Source of the DNA: Pseudomonadales bacterium
Lineage (GTDB): Bacteria > Pseudomonadota > Gammaproteobacteria > Pseudomonadales > Ketobacteraceae
DNA length: 64,000 bases
Direction of reading: 5' to 3'
NCBI GenBank assembly: GCA_020062665.1
Contig: JAGUVW010000019.1
Location: 23,067 to 87,066 of the forward strand
The notes below the pieces were generated by a model. The model was not told the origin of the DNA and did not search any database. It worked only from the letters and a program-made list of their open reading frames with translations. Both the position numbers and the translations under genes were made by a program. Positions 47,236-55,209 of the stretch are shown here, one piece after another. Every line of letters starts with the position of its first letter. Position 1 is the first letter of the stretch.

Positions 47236-48039
47236 CTAATCCGGCAACACAATATCCATCAGCCTGCCCAGCACCATCACCGTCCAGCGGGGAAATACGC
47301 GATAAAGAAAGCCCAGTATTTTCGCGTCAGCACCGATATGCACGCTGAAGCGGTTCTTTTCAATCGCCGACACGATGCGCCGGGCTGCCGTTGCGGCGGA
47401 TGTGCCGTAACGAAGATGAGAAAATCGATCCAGTTTGACAGGATGCGCATCGCAGTTCCTGGTGATATCGGTTTTCACCGCACCGGGAAACACCACCGTC
47501 ACGCCGACGTTGGTTTTTCGCAATTCTGAATACAATCCCTCGCTCAACAGTTTCACCGCCGCCTTGGTCGCTCCATACAGCGTCTGCTTGGGAAAGGCGA
47601 ACAGACCACCCATGCTCGAAACGTTGACGATATGCGCGACAGGACGTTCGAGCAGCAGGGGCAGAAACGCCTTCGTCATATTGATCACGCCAAACAGATT
47701 GACCTTGATCACCTTGTTGATGACACCGACGTCCAGCGCATGCAAGGACTTGAATGGATGAATGATCCCCGCGTTATTGATGATGACATCCACACAGTGG
47801 TGCTGACGCACCACCTCTGCCACCAGCTGTGTCACGGCATCGCGGTCGGAAATGTCCGTCTGGTGCAGCGTCAGTTGGCTGGCCAGAGTGCCTGCCTGCG
47901 CTTGCGTTTCCTGCAGCGCAGCGGCGTTGATATCGACGGCCGCCACCCGGGCACCTTTGCCCAGCAACGTCAACACGATCTGCTGTCCGATGCCGCTCCC
48001 ACCGCCGGTCACGACGACGACTTTGCCTGATAACTTCAT
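47236..48039 (-). CDS. Short-chain dehydrogenase/reductase (classical SDR)
   Basis: The NAD(P)-binding motif is VVVTGGGSGIGQQ at the N-terminus, NNAG at about 88-91 and the active-site YGATK with a Ser upstream (VNVSSMGG). The 267-residue length is typical. It would oxidise or reduce a hydroxyl/keto substrate; the exact one is unknown. I chose the ATG at 48039, since the longer open frame to 48300 has no sensible homology. It is divergent from the aldehyde dehydrogenase gene and shares the 323-bp control region holding the palindrome at 48225. Confidence 0.9.
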   Translation of the reverse strand: MKLSGKVVVVTGGGSGIGQQIVLTLLGKGARVAAVDINAAALQETQAQAGTLASQLTLHQTDISDRDAVTQLVAEVVRQHHCVDVIINNAGIIHPFKSLHALDVGVINKVIKVNLFGVINMTKAFLPLLLERPVAHIVNVSSMGGLFAFPKQTLYGATKAAVKLLSEGLYSELRKTNVGVTVVFPGAVKTDITRNCDAHPVKLDRFSHLRYGTSAATAARRIVSAIEKNRFSVHIGADAKILGFLYRVFPRWTVMVLGRLMDIVLPD

Positions 48040-48224
48040 GCCGGTCTCAACTCTGCTGTCAGACGGAAAAGGTTCGCTGCAACAGTTAAACCACTCGCGC
48101 CCGCGCAACAACCCACAGCCGCGCAAGCGCACTGATACCCATGCGCACAATGGCGATGGCCACACCCCTCTGTGGCGCCATACCTCCAAAGCCTGGCCCC
48201 CTGTCGCCGCCCCACATTGACGCA

Positions 48225-48242
48225 TTAGAGCAATTACTCTAA
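48225..48242. promoter_or_regulatory. 18-bp near-perfect palindrome, likely operator
   Basis: TTAGAGCAATTACTCTAA reads the same on both strands at 16 of 18 positions. It lies in the 323-bp gap (48040-48362) between the divergent SDR and aldehyde dehydrogenase genes, about 121 bp before the latter's ATG. The length and symmetry suit a TetR-type homodimer. No other gene or clear site was seen in the gap, apart from a C-rich stretch. Confidence 0.6.
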
Positions 48243-48362
48243 AAATGCGAGAACGCCTGTCTACCCCGGCGCACCCATATAACGAAAAGCTGTTTCCCAC
48301 CCTGGGCCGCAGCGGCTTAACTTAACGTTTGACTGGACTCACCACCGACAGAGGGCTCCCCC

Positions 48363-49805
48363 ATGGTCGCCAAGGTTGCTAATATCGCCGATCACAATCC
48401 CCAGCTCCGCGCCATGGAGCAGATCTTCCAGGCCCAGAAGCGCGCCTATGCCGCCCACCCCATGCCGTCGGCGGACGAACGCATCAGCCTGATCAAGCGC
48501 CTGAAAACCGCGATCCTGCAGCATCAGGACGCACTGGTGGCGGCGGTGAACCAGGATTTCGGCAACCGCTGCGCGTCGGAAACCCTGTTTGCCGAACTGA
48601 TCTCGCTGCTGGAAGCCATCAAGTACTACAACAAGCAGATTCCCCGCTGGATGAAGCCGGAAACCCGCCACGTGCCGTTCAGCCTGCGCCCGGCTCAGGC
48701 CAAGGTGATTTACCAGCCGCTGGGTTTGGTGGGCATCATCGTGCCCTGGAACTACCCCTATTACCTGGCCCTTGGCCCCGCCCTGGCAGCGCTGGCGGCG
48801 GGCAACCGGGTGATGATCAAGATGTCGGAGTACACGCCCCACGCCGCCGAGGCCATGAAGAAAATGCTGGCCACCATCTATAACGAGGATCAGGTGGCGG
48901 TGATCTGCGGCGAGGCTGACGTGGGGATTGCCTTCACCAAGCTGCCGTTCGATCACATCCTGTTTACCGGCTCCACCTCGGTGGGGCGCCACGTGATGGC
49001 CGCCGCCGCGCAGAACCTGACGCCAGTGACGCTGGAACTGGGGGGCAAGTCGCCCTGTATCGTGCACGAATCCTTCCCCATGCTGGAAGCCGCCGAGCGC
49101 ATCGCCTGGGGCAAGTGCCTGAACGCGGGCCAGACCTGCGTGGCACCGGATTATGTGTTCGTGCCGCGCCACCAGATGGACGAGTTCGTGCGCACCTTCA
49201 AGCAGGTGGTGTCCGCCTGGTACCCCACGCTGCGCGATAACCCGGATTTCACCTCGGTGATCAATGCGCGCCAGCTGAAGCGCCTGCAAAGCTATCTGGA
49301 CGACGCCAAGGCCAAGGGCGCCCGCATCGAGCCGATCAACCCCGCCAACGAGAATTTCGAGGGTTCTGGCAAACTGCCCATCACCCTGGTGTTCGATACC
49401 ACGGCGGACATGGTGATCGAGCAGGACGAGATCTTCGGCCCGCTGTTTATCATCAAACCCTACGACACGCTGGATCAGGCGCTGCATTACATCAACAGCC
49501 ATCCGCGCCCGCTGGCGCTGTATTACTTCGACTTCGACCATGGCCGGGCCGATTACGTGATCACCCACACCCATTCCGGCGGCGTGGGGCTGAACGACAC
49601 GGTGTCCCATGTGGTGGTGGATGACATGCCGTTCGGTGGCGTGGGGCCGTCGGGCATGGGGCATTACCACGGCAAGGAAGGCTTCCTCACCTTCAGCAAG
49701 GCCAAGGGCACCTTCCGCAAGGGCAAGCTCAACGGCGCCAAGCTGCTGTTCCCGCCCTGGAACCGCCGCATTCACCAGATTCTGTTCAAATCCTTGTTGA
49801 AATAA
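48363..49805 (+). CDS. calB: Coniferyl-aldehyde-dehydrogenase-like NAD-dependent aldehyde dehydrogenase
   Basis: This 480-residue ALDH has the catalytic Cys in NAGQTCVAPDY (about residue 260), the general base Glu in LELGGKSP (about 225), the Asn in PWNYPYY and the coenzyme motif FTGSTSVG. The C-terminal anchor region (FPPWNRRIHQILFK) is like CalB and related fatty/aromatic aldehyde enzymes rather than betaine ALDH. It oxidises aldehydes to acids. GAGGG about 8 nt before the ATG supports the start. The Tat-leader protein and the GMC oxidoreductase follow, which gives a plausible alcohol-to-aldehyde-to-acid route, perhaps for long-chain or aromatic alcohols. Codon use is strongly GC-biased. 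Confidence 0.88.
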   Translation: MVAKVANIADHNPQLRAMEQIFQAQKRAYAAHPMPSADERISLIKRLKTAILQHQDALVAAVNQDFGNRCASETLFAELISLLEAIKYYNKQIPRWMKPETRHVPFSLRPAQAKVIYQPLGLVGIIVPWNYPYYLALGPALAALAAGNRVMIKMSEYTPHAAEAMKKMLATIYNEDQVAVICGEADVGIAFTKLPFDHILFTGSTSVGRHVMAAAAQNLTPVTLELGGKSPCIVHESFPMLEAAERIAWGKCLNAGQTCVAPDYVFVPRHQMDEFVRTFKQVVSAWYPTLRDNPDFTSVINARQLKRLQSYLDDAKAKGARIEPINPANENFEGSGKLPITLVFDTTADMVIEQDEIFGPLFIIKPYDTLDQALHYINSHPRPLALYYFDFDHGRADYVITHTHSGGVGLNDTVSHVVVDDMPFGGVGPSGMGHYHGKEGFLTFSKAKGTFRKGKLNGAKLLFPPWNRRIHQILFKSLLK

Positions 49806-49842
49806 TCAGCAGAGTTAGCGTTTAATTCATTTGATTTAGCGA

Positions 49843-49871
49843 CGGGCAGCGAGAGGGACAGGGGCTGCCCG
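49843..49871 (+). other. Hairpin between the aldehyde dehydrogenase and Tat-protein genes
   Basis: CGGGCAGC (49843-49850) pairs with GCTGCCCG (49864-49871) over a 13-nt loop. No T-run follows, so it is not a plain terminator. It may tune read-through or stabilise one of the flanking transcripts. Confidence 0.4.
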
Positions 49872-49920
49872 CCGCACACTGCAAAGCTTCACGACCATAA
49901 CCATAACGAAAGGTAGTTTT

Positions 49921-50487
49921 ATGCACCCGACCGCGACGCCAGGGTTTCATCGCCGTGGCTTTCTGAAGATGGGTCTGGTGGGTTCGGGACTTCTGCTGGG
50001 CGCCAGTGTGCTGGGCCCGCTGCAGGGTTGCTCCACTCACCAGTTGGCCACTCAACCCGAACGCCCCCTGAAAATCCTGCGCGAAAAAGACGCCATCATC
50101 CTGAGCGCCGTGGCGCCGGTGGTGCTGAAAGGCGCGCTGCCCACTGAACCTGCCGCCAAGCAGAAAGCCATCGACAGCCTGCTGATCCAGGTGGATGAAT
50201 TCCTGCTGCACAGTTCCGAATATGCCTATGGCGAATTCGAGCTGCTGTTCGATCTGATGTACCTGGCGCCCACCCGCGTGCTGATGACGGGTTTGTGGAG
50301 TCGCTGGGAAAACGCCAGCGAAGACGCCATCGCGGAATTCCTCACCGGCTGGCGCGACAGCAGCATCAACAAACTGCGCATGGGGTACGCCCAGCTGACC
50401 CAGCTCACCAGCCTGGTTTATTACAGCGACCCAGCCAGCTGGAGCGCCGAGATCTATCCCGGCCCACCGCAACACATTCCGAGCTGA
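49921..50487 (+). CDS. Tat-exported small protein, partner of the GMC oxidoreductase
   Basis: The N-terminus has a twin-arginine signal (HRRGFLKMG, then a hydrophobic stretch) with LQGC near residue 36, which may also be a lipidation site. The mature part of about 150 residues is helical. Proteins of this type, resembling the gluconate 2-dehydrogenase subunit 3 family, accompany GMC or dehydrogenase subunits and help them reach the periplasm or hold them there. AAAGG 7 nt before the ATG is the ribosome site. The GMC gene starts 12 nt after its stop, so the pair is surely co-translated. Confidence 0.8.
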   Translation: MHPTATPGFHRRGFLKMGLVGSGLLLGASVLGPLQGCSTHQLATQPERPLKILREKDAIILSAVAPVVLKGALPTEPAAKQKAIDSLLIQVDEFLLHSSEYAYGEFELLFDLMYLAPTRVLMTGLWSRWENASEDAIAEFLTGWRDSSINKLRMGYAQLTQLTSLVYYSDPASWSAEIYPGPPQHIPS

Positions 50488-50499
50488 GGCGCGCCTCCC

Positions 50500-52107
50500 A
50501 TGAATAAAGTGATCGTCAAAGATATCCCCGACATCATCCAGCAGGGACTGGCCTCGGGCTGGAAAACCGTGAACGGCGCGACGCTGGAACAGGATCTCAC
50601 CCTGGACTGCGACGTGGTGATCATCGGCACCGGCGCCGGCGGCGGCACCACGGCGGAAATTCTCTCCGCGAAAGGCTTGAACGTCATCATGGTGGAGGAA
50701 GGCCCGCTGCGCTCCTCCAACCATTTCGACATGCAGGAAAAAACTGCCTATTCCGATCTGTATCAGGAAGGCATGACCCGCGCCACGGTGGACGGTGGCA
50801 TCACCATCATGCAGGGCCGCGCGGTGGGCGGCACCACCACGGTGAACTGGACGTCGAGTTTCCGCACGCCGGAGCAGACGCTGCAGCACTGGACGGAGGT
50901 GCACGGCCTGAAAGGTTTCACCGCAGCGGACATGATGCCCTGGTTCGAGCAGATGGAAAAACGCCTGAACGTGGCCAAGTGGGCGATGAAACCCAACGCC
51001 AACAACAGCGTGCTGTCCGACGGCTGCGACAAGCTCGGCTTTCACTGGGACATCATTCCGCGCAACGTAAAAAACTGCTGGAACCTGGGCTACTGCGGCA
51101 CCGGCTGCCCCACCAACGCCAAGCAGAGCATGCTGGTGACAACCATTCCCGCCGCGCTGAATCGTGGCGCGCACTTGGTGTATCGCGCCCGCGCGGAAAA
51201 GCTGCTGATCGAAGGCGAGCAGGTGAAAGGCGTGTTGTGTCACGCCATCGCCGACGACGCGGTGCGCAAGACCGGCAAAACCATTCGCATCCAGGCCCGT
51301 CACACCGTGATGGCCTGCGGCGGCATCAACGGCCCCGGTTTGCTGCTGCGCTCCCACGCGCCCGATCCCCACGAACGCATCGGCAAACGCACGTTCCTGC
51401 ATCCGGTGCCCGGCACCATCGCCGAGTTTTCCCAGCGCATCGACGGCTACTACGGCGCACCGCAGTCCACCTATTCCGACGAATTCCAGTGGAAGAACGG
51501 CACCACCGGCCCCATGGGTTACAAGCTGGAAGTGCCGCCCATGCAGCCTGGATTCGTGGCGGCGATCGGCATGGGTCACGGTGCTGAACATGCGGAGCAG
51601 ATGCGGCGCCTGCCCTACCTGAACATGATGCTGGCGCTGCTGCGGGATGGTTTCCACCAGGAAAGTGAAGGCGGCTCGGTGGCGTTGCGCAGCGATGGTT
51701 TGCCGGCGCTGGACTATCCGATCAACGATTATCTGCTGGAAGGCGTGAAGCGCGCGCTGCACACCATGGCGGAAATCCAGTTCGCCGCCGGTGCGCTGAA
51801 GGTGCGTCCTGTGCATGTGGCCGGCGTGTATTCCAGCTCGCTGGCGGATGTGAAAAAGCAGATCGACAGCCTGGACATGAAACCCAACCGGGTGCGCATC
51901 GGCACTGCTCACGTGATGGGCGGCTGCGCGATGGGTGAAGATGTGAAAACCTCGGTGGTGAACAGCTTGGGCAAATTCCACCATCTGGACGGCCTGCACA
52001 TTCTGGATGGCTCCATCTTTCCCACCAGCATCGGCGCCAATCCGCAGCTGTCGATCTACGGCATGGTGGCGCGGGCGGCGACTGCGCTGGCCGATCAGTT
52101 GGCCTGA
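50500..52107 (+). CDS. GMC-family FAD-dependent alcohol oxidoreductase
   Basis: This 535-residue protein has the FAD-binding motif VVIIGTGAGGGTTAEIL (about residues 39-55), the second motif GRAVGGTTTVNWTSSF, and the C-terminal GMC signature LHILDGSIFPTSIGANPQLS with its preceding active-site region HVMGGCAMGED. GMC enzymes oxidise alcohols. It has no signal peptide of its own, so it may be exported as a complex with the Tat-signalled partner (hitchhiker export), or stay in the cytoplasm. Cys-rich CGTGCPTNAKQS about residues 200-211 is typical of the long-chain-alcohol/choline-like subgroup. With the aldehyde dehydrogenase upstream it forms an alcohol-oxidation cassette. GAGG 10 nt before the ATG supports the start. 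Confidence 0.9.
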   Translation: MNKVIVKDIPDIIQQGLASGWKTVNGATLEQDLTLDCDVVIIGTGAGGGTTAEILSAKGLNVIMVEEGPLRSSNHFDMQEKTAYSDLYQEGMTRATVDGGITIMQGRAVGGTTTVNWTSSFRTPEQTLQHWTEVHGLKGFTAADMMPWFEQMEKRLNVAKWAMKPNANNSVLSDGCDKLGFHWDIIPRNVKNCWNLGYCGTGCPTNAKQSMLVTTIPAALNRGAHLVYRARAEKLLIEGEQVKGVLCHAIADDAVRKTGKTIRIQARHTVMACGGINGPGLLLRSHAPDPHERIGKRTFLHPVPGTIAEFSQRIDGYYGAPQSTYSDEFQWKNGTTGPMGYKLEVPPMQPGFVAAIGMGHGAEHAEQMRRLPYLNMMLALLRDGFHQESEGGSVALRSDGLPALDYPINDYLLEGVKRALHTMAEIQFAAGALKVRPVHVAGVYSSSLADVKKQIDSLDMKPNRVRIGTAHVMGGCAMGEDVKTSVVNSLGKFHHLDGLHILDGSIFPTSIGANPQLSIYGMVARAATALADQLA

Positions 52108-52225
52108 GCCACGGCGCGCGGGGTGGCAATCGCTGCCTCGCGCTACACTGCATTCGCACTTTCCCCTTGAACCGCTACGCTGAATCGGGTGCAATTCCCT
52201 ACCCTCCTCCAACGGCGGTTTGCTC

Positions 52226-52774
52226 ATGAAAGCCAAGTCCTACTGGTTGCTGCTGATCCTGATTCTGCTGCCCACCCTGATTCAGGTGGTGGATCAGATA
52301 TTGCTGATGGCGGGCATACGCTTCACACCGGGATCGCTGCTCAAGCTGCTGCAGGGTGTGGACTGGCTGCGCTGGCTGGCGCGTATGCTCACCGTGCTGG
52401 GCTTTCCGCCGTCGGCCAATGGCAGCGCGGTGGCGCCGCTGTATGCGGGCGTCAACCATGTCACCCTGGGCTTCAACCTGTTTGCGGTCGTGCTGATCAT
52501 CGGCCGGATGGTGAAATCCGGCAAAGCAGGGTTGGCGCCGCCCGACACCTTTGGCACCCTGGAATTTTCCGTGGCGCTGACCGCCCTGATTCTGCTGCTG
52601 ATTGCGCTGATCGCCGTGGTGCTGCCGCTGCCGTTCATGGGTGAACTGGAATCCCTGATCCGCCTGATCACCTTCCGCGAGGTGCACAGCGTGGGCCGGC
52701 TGGGGGCGATCCTGCTGGCCGTGGCGTTCTGGTGGACCGAACTGCGCAACCTGCTGCGCGCCATGTTCGGCTGA
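52226..52774 (+). CDS. Small polytopic membrane protein, unknown function
   Basis: I do not recognise this 182-residue protein. It has about four hydrophobic helices: YWLLLILILLPTLIQVVDQI, FNLFAVVLIIGRMV, FSVALTALILLLIALIAVVL, LGAILLAVAFWW. The ATG at 52226 is preferred over the TTG at 52220. It lies 118 nt after the GMC gene and 86 nt before the ATP-grasp gene, all on the plus strand. No motif indicates transport or enzymatic function. Confidence 0.7.
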   Translation: MKAKSYWLLLILILLPTLIQVVDQILLMAGIRFTPGSLLKLLQGVDWLRWLARMLTVLGFPPSANGSAVAPLYAGVNHVTLGFNLFAVVLIIGRMVKSGKAGLAPPDTFGTLEFSVALTALILLLIALIAVVLPLPFMGELESLIRLITFREVHSVGRLGAILLAVAFWWTELRNLLRAMFG

Positions 52775-52860
52775 CAGACACCGGCCGCAAGATGCTTGAC
52801 GGCCTGCCCGCAGGCCCGATATAACAACGCATCCCCCCACCGCGAGTCGAATGACCTTGT

Positions 52861-53682
52861 ATGCGTATCGTATCGTTTGATGCGTTTCGTAGCCTGGGTA
52901 TTCCCGGCGTTCATTACCTCAAACCGGAACAGTACCTGAACCACCTGCCCCTGCTGGAAACCGCCGACTGGGTGATTTACCCGGAGTACTGGCAGGTGAA
53001 CGCACTCTATTATGGCCTCAAGGCCCGTCTGTTCCCCAGCATCGCCAGCTATCACATCGGCCACGACAAGATCGAGCAGACCCGCGTCTTCCAGCTGGTG
53101 TGCCCGCATAACGTGCCCGACACCCGCATCCTGGAAAACTCGCCGGAAAACGCCGAGCGCCTGTGGGATGAACTGTGCACACCGTTCGTGGCGAAAGACC
53201 CCCGCAGCAGCGAAGGCCGGGGCGTGTTCCTGATCGAGGAGCGCGCGCAGTGGAAACAGTATTGCGCGCAGTCGCCGGTGCTGTACGTGCAGGAACGTCT
53301 GCCCATCGACCGCGACCTGCGCCTGGTGCTGATCGGCGACAAGGTGATGGCCGGCTACTGGCGCCTGCAATCCGCCAACGGTTTTCACAACAACATCGCC
53401 CAGGGCGGCACACTGGATTTTGCGCCCCAGCCGGCAGCGGCGGTGGAACTGGTGGAGCGTGTCGCCCGCCAGCTCGGCATCGATCACGGCGGCTTCGACG
53501 TGGCCATGGTGGGCAGCCATCCCTACATAATTGAATACAATCGCCTGTTCGGAAACCATGGCCTGGTGGAGCAGGGTATCCGTATCGGTGATATGATTTA
53601 CGCCCATTTATTGAGTGAAAGCCGCCCCGAACGCACGCCACCTTCCCACGGCCCTGGCCGCTGGACGCGCAAGGCAAGCTGA
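52861..53682 (+). CDS. RimK-like ATP-grasp protein
   Basis: This 273-residue protein has the ATP-grasp pattern: an N-terminal part (MRIVSFDAFRS), then the ATP-binding PFVAKDPRSSEGRGVFLIE and YVQERLPIDRDLRLVLIGDK, and Mg-binding IIEYNRLFGNHG with Glu and Asn. RimK-like enzymes ligate amino acids (often Glu) to carboxylates, including protein C-termini. The substrate here is unknown. It starts a three-gene set with an LpxL-type acyltransferase (23 nt later) and a NUDIX enzyme (3 nt later still), suggesting a role in envelope or peptide modification. Confidence 0.82.
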   Translation: MRIVSFDAFRSLGIPGVHYLKPEQYLNHLPLLETADWVIYPEYWQVNALYYGLKARLFPSIASYHIGHDKIEQTRVFQLVCPHNVPDTRILENSPENAERLWDELCTPFVAKDPRSSEGRGVFLIEERAQWKQYCAQSPVLYVQERLPIDRDLRLVLIGDKVMAGYWRLQSANGFHNNIAQGGTLDFAPQPAAAVELVERVARQLGIDHGGFDVAMVGSHPYIIEYNRLFGNHGLVEQGIRIGDMIYAHLLSESRPERTPPSHGPGRWTRKAS

Positions 53683-53705
53683 TTCGGGCTCCACCGGATC
53701 AGCTG

Positions 53706-54641
53706 ATGGCAAAGTCAAACTCCCGCAAAAAAGCCAACTCCGACGCCCCGTTTCATCACCCCCGCTACTGGCCCATCTGGCTGCTGTTCGGGCTGGGCTG
53801 GTGCGTGGCGCAGCTGCCCTTCAAATGGCAACTGAAACTCGGGCGCAACTTCGGGCGCTTGCTGTATCACGTAGGCCGGGATCGCGCCTATGTCACCCAC
53901 CGCAATATCGAAGTGTGCATGCCGCACCTGTCGCGCGCCGAACACGAAGCACTGGTGAAAAAAAGTTTCGAATCCGTGGGCATGGGTTTTGTCGAGCTGG
54001 CGATGGCCTACTGGGGCGACAAAGAAGAACTGCACCGCATGTTCACCTTCAAGGGCATCGAACATCTGGAAGCCGCCAAGGCCCAGGGCAAGGGCGTGCT
54101 GGTGGTGGCCTGCCACATGACATCGCTGGAACTGATGCTGCGGCTGTTCAACGAAACCTGGCCCTGCGCCTCGCTGTACAAACCGAACAACAATCCGTTG
54201 TTTGAAGCCTACAGCACTGCCAAACGCTCCCGCTACACCACGCCCATCCCGGCGAAGAAATTGCGCGGCTTTCTGGAACATCTGAAGAACGGTGGCAGCG
54301 CCATTTATCTGGCCGACCAGGATTACGGCCCCAAGCACAGCGTGTTCGCACCGTTTTTTGGTGTGCAGTGTGTCACGATCAAACGGCCGCCGGACTATCT
54401 GGCCTACTCCGGTGCGGTGCTGATGCCGGTGCTGTTCGGCCGCAACGACGACGATTCCGGTTACTACGCCGAAGTTTTTCCGCCGCTGGAAAACTATCCC
54501 AGCGGCGACGAAGTGCAGGACGCCACCAGACTCAATCACTGGGTGGAAGAAAACGTCCGCCGTCATCCGGATCAGTACCTGTGGCAACACCGCCGCTTCA
54601 AGCGTCGGCCGCCGGGTGAACCGAAATTGTACGAGCGCTGA
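53706..54641 (+). CDS. LpxL/HtrB-family lipid acyltransferase
   Basis: One N-terminal membrane helix (YWPIWLLFGLGWCVAQLPF) is followed by the acyltransferase domain. The catalytic motif HMTSLE (H-x4-E) sits near residue 138, with ADQDYGPKHSVFAPFFG near residue 200 as the substrate-side motif. LpxL-type enzymes add a secondary acyl chain to lipid A; others of this fold acylate different lipids. At 311 residues it is the usual length. It lies 23 nt after the ATP-grasp gene and 3 nt before the NUDIX gene. Whether it acts on lipid A or another lipid, such as an ornithine lipid, is open. Confidence 0.88.
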   Translation: MAKSNSRKKANSDAPFHHPRYWPIWLLFGLGWCVAQLPFKWQLKLGRNFGRLLYHVGRDRAYVTHRNIEVCMPHLSRAEHEALVKKSFESVGMGFVELAMAYWGDKEELHRMFTFKGIEHLEAAKAQGKGVLVVACHMTSLELMLRLFNETWPCASLYKPNNNPLFEAYSTAKRSRYTTPIPAKKLRGFLEHLKNGGSAIYLADQDYGPKHSVFAPFFGVQCVTIKRPPDYLAYSGAVLMPVLFGRNDDDSGYYAEVFPPLENYPSGDEVQDATRLNHWVEENVRRHPDQYLWQHRRFKRRPPGEPKLYER

Positions 54642-54644
54642 AAC

Positions 54645-55202
54645 ATGGCCGCGCGCCCGCCCAAATACTTCCCCCTGCGGCGCTGGATGCAACGGGCCGC
54701 AGTGGCGGTGATTCACCGCCAGGGCGAACAGGGCACCGAACTGTTTTTCATTCAGCGCGCGAAAAAGGCCGGCGATCCCTGGAGCGGCGACATGGCCTTT
54801 CCCGGCGGCCGCAAACAGGCAGAAGATCCCGACACCCGCGCCACCGCGATGCGCGAAACTTGGGAGGAAACCGGCCTCGACCTGCATCGCCAGGGCCTCA
54901 CCCAAGGTCGCCTGTCCGACGTCATCACCCGCACCCACCGCAGCAACACGCCGATGATCGTGTCGCCCTGGCTGTTCGAATGGCATGGCGACACGCACCT
55001 GCATTTCAGCCACGAAGTCGCCGACGCACTGTGGATTCCGCTGCGTTTTTTCACCCAGCCGGCGCACCAGCGCAGCATCCGCTGGCAGCGTCGCTTCGTC
55101 ACGCTGGACATGCCGTGTTACTACTTCGATGACAAACCGGTATGGGGACTGACGCTGCGGATGATCGATGATCTGATCGCGCGGGACGTGCTGCAACCCT
55201 GA
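54645..55202 (+). CDS. NUDIX hydrolase, CoA-diphosphatase-like
   Basis: The NUDIX core is clear: AFPGGRKQ, then TAMRETWEETGL giving the R-E-x2-E-E-x-G-L segment. Spacing between the first Gly pair and the R-E motif matches the CoA-pyrophosphatase subgroup better than the classical GX5EX7REUXEEXGU box. It is 185 residues long. Such enzymes hydrolyse CoA, acyl-CoA or NDP-sugars. The start ATG at 54645 is 3 nt after the acyltransferase stop. Acting with an acyltransferase, it could recycle or limit acyl-CoA. Convergent with the GGDEF-EAL gene, with 7 nt between the stops. Confidence 0.88.
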   Translation: MAARPPKYFPLRRWMQRAAVAVIHRQGEQGTELFFIQRAKKAGDPWSGDMAFPGGRKQAEDPDTRATAMRETWEETGLDLHRQGLTQGRLSDVITRTHRSNTPMIVSPWLFEWHGDTHLHFSHEVADALWIPLRFFTQPAHQRSIRWQRRFVTLDMPCYYFDDKPVWGLTLRMIDDLIARDVLQP

Positions 55203-55209
55203 ACAGCAC

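Noticed and set aside
49822..52236. 804-codon open frame on the minus strand opposite the Tat-protein and GMC genes.
   Set aside because: It runs antisense to two well-supported genes, its composition is typical of a GC-bias shadow (many His, Arg, Gln), and no domain is visible.
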